DNA of 64,000 nt from Fidelibacterota bacterium (GTDB lineage: Bacteria; Pseudomonadota; Alphaproteobacteria; Rhodospirillales; Rhodospirillaceae). The stretch is taken from contig CANJPQ010000017.1 of the NCBI GenBank assembly GCA_947476275.1, forward strand, positions 1 through 64,000, in the 5' to 3' direction. Made by a program: the position numbers and the translations under genes. The notes under the pieces were generated by a model that saw only the letters and a list, made by a program, of their open reading frames with translations, was not told the DNA's origin and made no database searches. Of this stretch, positions 62,189-64,000 are shown in pieces (position 1 is the first letter of the stretch; each line of letters starts with the position of its first letter).

Positions 62189-64000
62189 ATGCTCGACGAA
62201 CCGAACACGGCACCTAAAACGCCCACGGATGGGTGGACGCCCTCGGTGTGCCTGGGCTGTTACAATTGTTGCGGGATCAAGATCCATCACGACAAGGGCA
62301 AGATTGTCGACGTGATCGGCGATCCGGCCGCGCCGAATTCGAAGGGTCATATCTGCGCCAAGGGCAAGGCGCGTTTCCTCGATCTGCACGACCCGAAGCG
62401 TCTGCTCTACCCGATGCGCCGCACCAATCCCAAAAAGGGGATCGGTGAAGATCCCAAATGGGAACGCATCTCCTGGGAAGAGGCGCTGACAGAGGTCAGC
62501 AAACGCTTGAAGAGCATCCGCGAGACCGATCCGCGCAAGCTGGTGATCGCGCATTTCGATTTGCCGGCCTATGGCATCTCGAAGGCTTTCGGCGCTGCTT
62601 TCGGAACGCCGAACCTTCACTGGAACCGCGCCGACTATTGCGGCGCCGCACCGCACGTGGCGCATTTGCTGCTGAATGGCTCCTTCAACGGAGAGATGGA
62701 CTTCGAGAAGTGCAACTACATGATCCTGTGGGGCACTCAGATGGGCGCGCTCGCGGAGACCATTCCGCTGCACACCGCCGAAGTCATGGCTGACGCGCGC
62801 AAGCGCGGCGCCAAGACCGTGGTGATCGATCCGTTCTGCTCGAACGCCGCGGCCAAGGCCGACCATTGGGTGCCGCTGCGCCCCGGCACCGACGGCATTC
62901 TGGCGCTCGCGATGCTCAACGTCATGCTGAACGAGATCGGCCAGTACGACGTGAATTTCCTCAAGAACAGCACCAATGCGCCGTACCTCGTTCAGGACGA
63001 CGGCCACTACAAGCGCGACCTCGCCACCAACAAGCCGATGGTGTGGGACACCGCCACCGGCAAGGCGCGGCCGTTCGACCAGGGCGAGGGAGATGTCGCC
63101 TTGGAAGGCGAGTTCCTCGTCGACAACACCCTCGTGCGTCCGTCCTTCGCGGTGCTGAAGAAGCATGTCCTGCAATACACGCCGGAAGCGCAGGAAAAGG
63201 TGACGACAGTGCCGGCGGCCGTGTGCCGGCAGATCATCAAGGAATTCATCGAAGCCGCGCAGATCGGCAGCACCATCAATATCGACGGTCACGAGCTGCC
63301 GTTCCGTCCTGCGGCGATCCACTTCAAGCGGGGCTCCGGTGCCCACAAGGGCGGGTGCCACACCTCGCTCGCGATGCACATGCTCAACTGCATGGTGGGC
63401 AATCTCGATGTGCCCGGCGGTCAGCGCGGCGTGAATCCCATCGGTCCGTTCTGGGAACCGCAGATGGACGATGACGGGATGCTCATTCCCGCTCAATACA
63501 TCACCAAGTACTACAAGCCCTATCCGCCGCGCACACCGAAGGTGCCCGAGACCCTCGACCTCAATGAGCTGTTCCCCGCGTCGCTGTTCACGCGCGGCAT
63601 GTTCGCCTGGGGCATCCGCGAGCCGGAGCGCTTCGGGATTCCCTATGTGCCGGAAATGCTCCTGCATTGCCGCACGAATCTGATGATGAACAGCCACAAC
63701 CCGGACTCGATGGCGAACGTCCTGCGCAAGATCGCCTTCCAGGTGTCGTTCGCCACCTTTATCGACGAGACCACCGAGTTCGCCGACATCGTCCTGCCGG
63801 ACTCCCACGACTACGAACGCTGGGACCTGTTCCCCGCCAACGATCCTTACGCCTTTATCGCGCCAGGGCCGGGCGAGTGGTACTGGCTCATGCGCCAGGC
63901 TGCCGTCGACCCACCAGGAGAAGCGCGACCGTGGACCAATGTGTATCTCGAACTCGCCGAGCGCCTGGGAATCCTGAAAGAGCTCTACGAGTCCGGCAAC
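62189..64000 (+). CDS. Molybdopterin oxidoreductase catalytic subunit (runs off the right edge)
   Basis: A DMSO-reductase-family enzyme; 604 codons are inside the window. The N-terminal [4Fe-4S] site has Cys21, Cys24, Cys28 and Cys56 (VCLGCYNCCGIKI, GHICAKGKAR). Cys151 in WNRADYCGAAPH is at the position of the molybdenum ligand, as in thiosulfate/polysulfide reductases, rather than Ser or Asp. Later blocks are ILWGTQMGALAET, VIDPFCSNAAAKADHWVPLRPGTDGILALAML (family typical) and GNLDVPGGQRG. No Tat signal is found at the start (M at 62189, LDEPNTAPKTP), so the subunit may be cytoplasmic or exported with a partner. Substrate unknown. Confidence 0.9.
   Translation, partial: MLDEPNTAPKTPTDGWTPSVCLGCYNCCGIKIHHDKGKIVDVIGDPAAPNSKGHICAKGKARFLDLHDPKRLLYPMRRTNPKKGIGEDPKWERISWEEALTEVSKRLKSIRETDPRKLVIAHFDLPAYGISKAFGAAFGTPNLHWNRADYCGAAPHVAHLLLNGSFNGEMDFEKCNYMILWGTQMGALAETIPLHTAEVMADARKRGAKTVVIDPFCSNAAAKADHWVPLRPGTDGILALAMLNVMLNEIGQYDVNFLKNSTNAPYLVQDDGHYKRDLATNKPMVWDTATGKARPFDQGEGDVALEGEFLVDNTLVRPSFAVLKKHVLQYTPEAQEKVTTVPAAVCRQIIKEFIEAAQIGSTINIDGHELPFRPAAIHFKRGSGAHKGGCHTSLAMHMLNCMVGNLDVPGGQRGVNPIGPFWEPQMDDDGMLIPAQYITKYYKPYPPRTPKVPETLDLNELFPASLFTRGMFAWGIREPERFGIPYVPEMLLHCRTNLMMNSHNPDSMANVLRKIAFQVSFATFIDETTEFADIVLPDSHDYERWDLFPANDPYAFIAPGPGEWYWLMRQAAVDPPGEARPWTNVYLELAERLGILKELYESGN

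Noticed and set aside
62051-63808. A 585-codon open frame on the minus strand opposite the molybdoenzyme
   Set aside because: The plus strand carries all Fe-S and molybdopterin motifs in frame to the window edge; the antisense frame is a shadow.
1-64000. CRISPR array, prophage, transposase or toxin-antitoxin pair
   Set aside because: No regularly spaced repeats, no phage structural genes, no transposase motifs and no convincing toxin-antitoxin pair were seen on either strand.

Overview
The window is high-GC chromosomal DNA of an alphaproteobacterium, probably close to the Hyphomicrobiales (Rhizobiales). The evidence is the gene order uvrA / ssb / gyrA / coaD / cyclophilin, the block recG - sdhE - mfd, an alphaproteobacterial SOS box (GTTC-N7-GTTT) next to uvrA, a nepR-type anti-sigma gene with GGAAC-N16-CGTT promoters, and one REP-like palindrome of a kind I know from Bradyrhizobium relatives. 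There is no CRISPR array, prophage or intact insertion sequence. Several genes are decaying.

Layout. 1-12.2 kb: uvrA (partial), ssb, two tandem FkbM-type methyltransferases, a nitronate monooxygenase, gyrA with a leader that may encode a small RNA, coaD, a serine hydrolase, a secreted cyclophilin, and a DxD glycosyltransferase-like gene followed by a dead copy of itself. 12.3-21.9 kb: tRNA-Lys, a FecR-plus-barrel outer-membrane protein, ppnN, a membrane-embedded spermidine-synthase-like protein, a DUF1838 protein, a CHRD protein and a flavin monooxygenase. 21.9-26.3 kb: two gene remnants (one is trehalose-6-phosphate synthase), an arylmalonate-decarboxylase-like enzyme, a second DUF1838 protein, an AIM24 protein and a secreted hydrolase. 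26.7-31.4 kb: a four-gene Gld-type ABC export operon. 31.4-39.3 kb: a translationally coupled Nudix / [2Fe-2S] ferredoxin / small membrane protein operon, DUF502, recG, sdhE and mfd. 39.3-45.0 kb: pentapeptide protein, DUF6454 protein, glycosyltransferase, integral membrane protein, DsbA/FrnE-like oxidoreductase and chrA.

45.0-49.5 kb looks like a general stress response (PhyR-NepR-EcfG) island. It holds a PRC-barrel gene behind a perfect EcfG-type promoter, Fe-superoxide dismutase, an entericidin-like lipoprotein, a HisKA_2 sensor kinase split by one in-frame TGA, a sigma region-4 remnant, nepR, and a 42-residue membrane protein behind a second perfect EcfG-type promoter. No phyR or intact ecfG is present here.

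49.5-64 kb: an SRAP protein, a VOC protein and a lipase-like hydrolase. Next is a four-gene minus-strand cassette (MFS carrier, G3E metallochaperone GTPase, dihydropyrimidinase-like amidohydrolase, MHS permease), which suggests uptake and opening of a cyclic amide. Last is a plus-strand run of TonB-dependent receptor, CHRD protein, NrfD/DmsC-type membrane anchor and a molybdopterin oxidoreductase that leaves the window.

All family calls come from reading motifs by eye; no database search was run.
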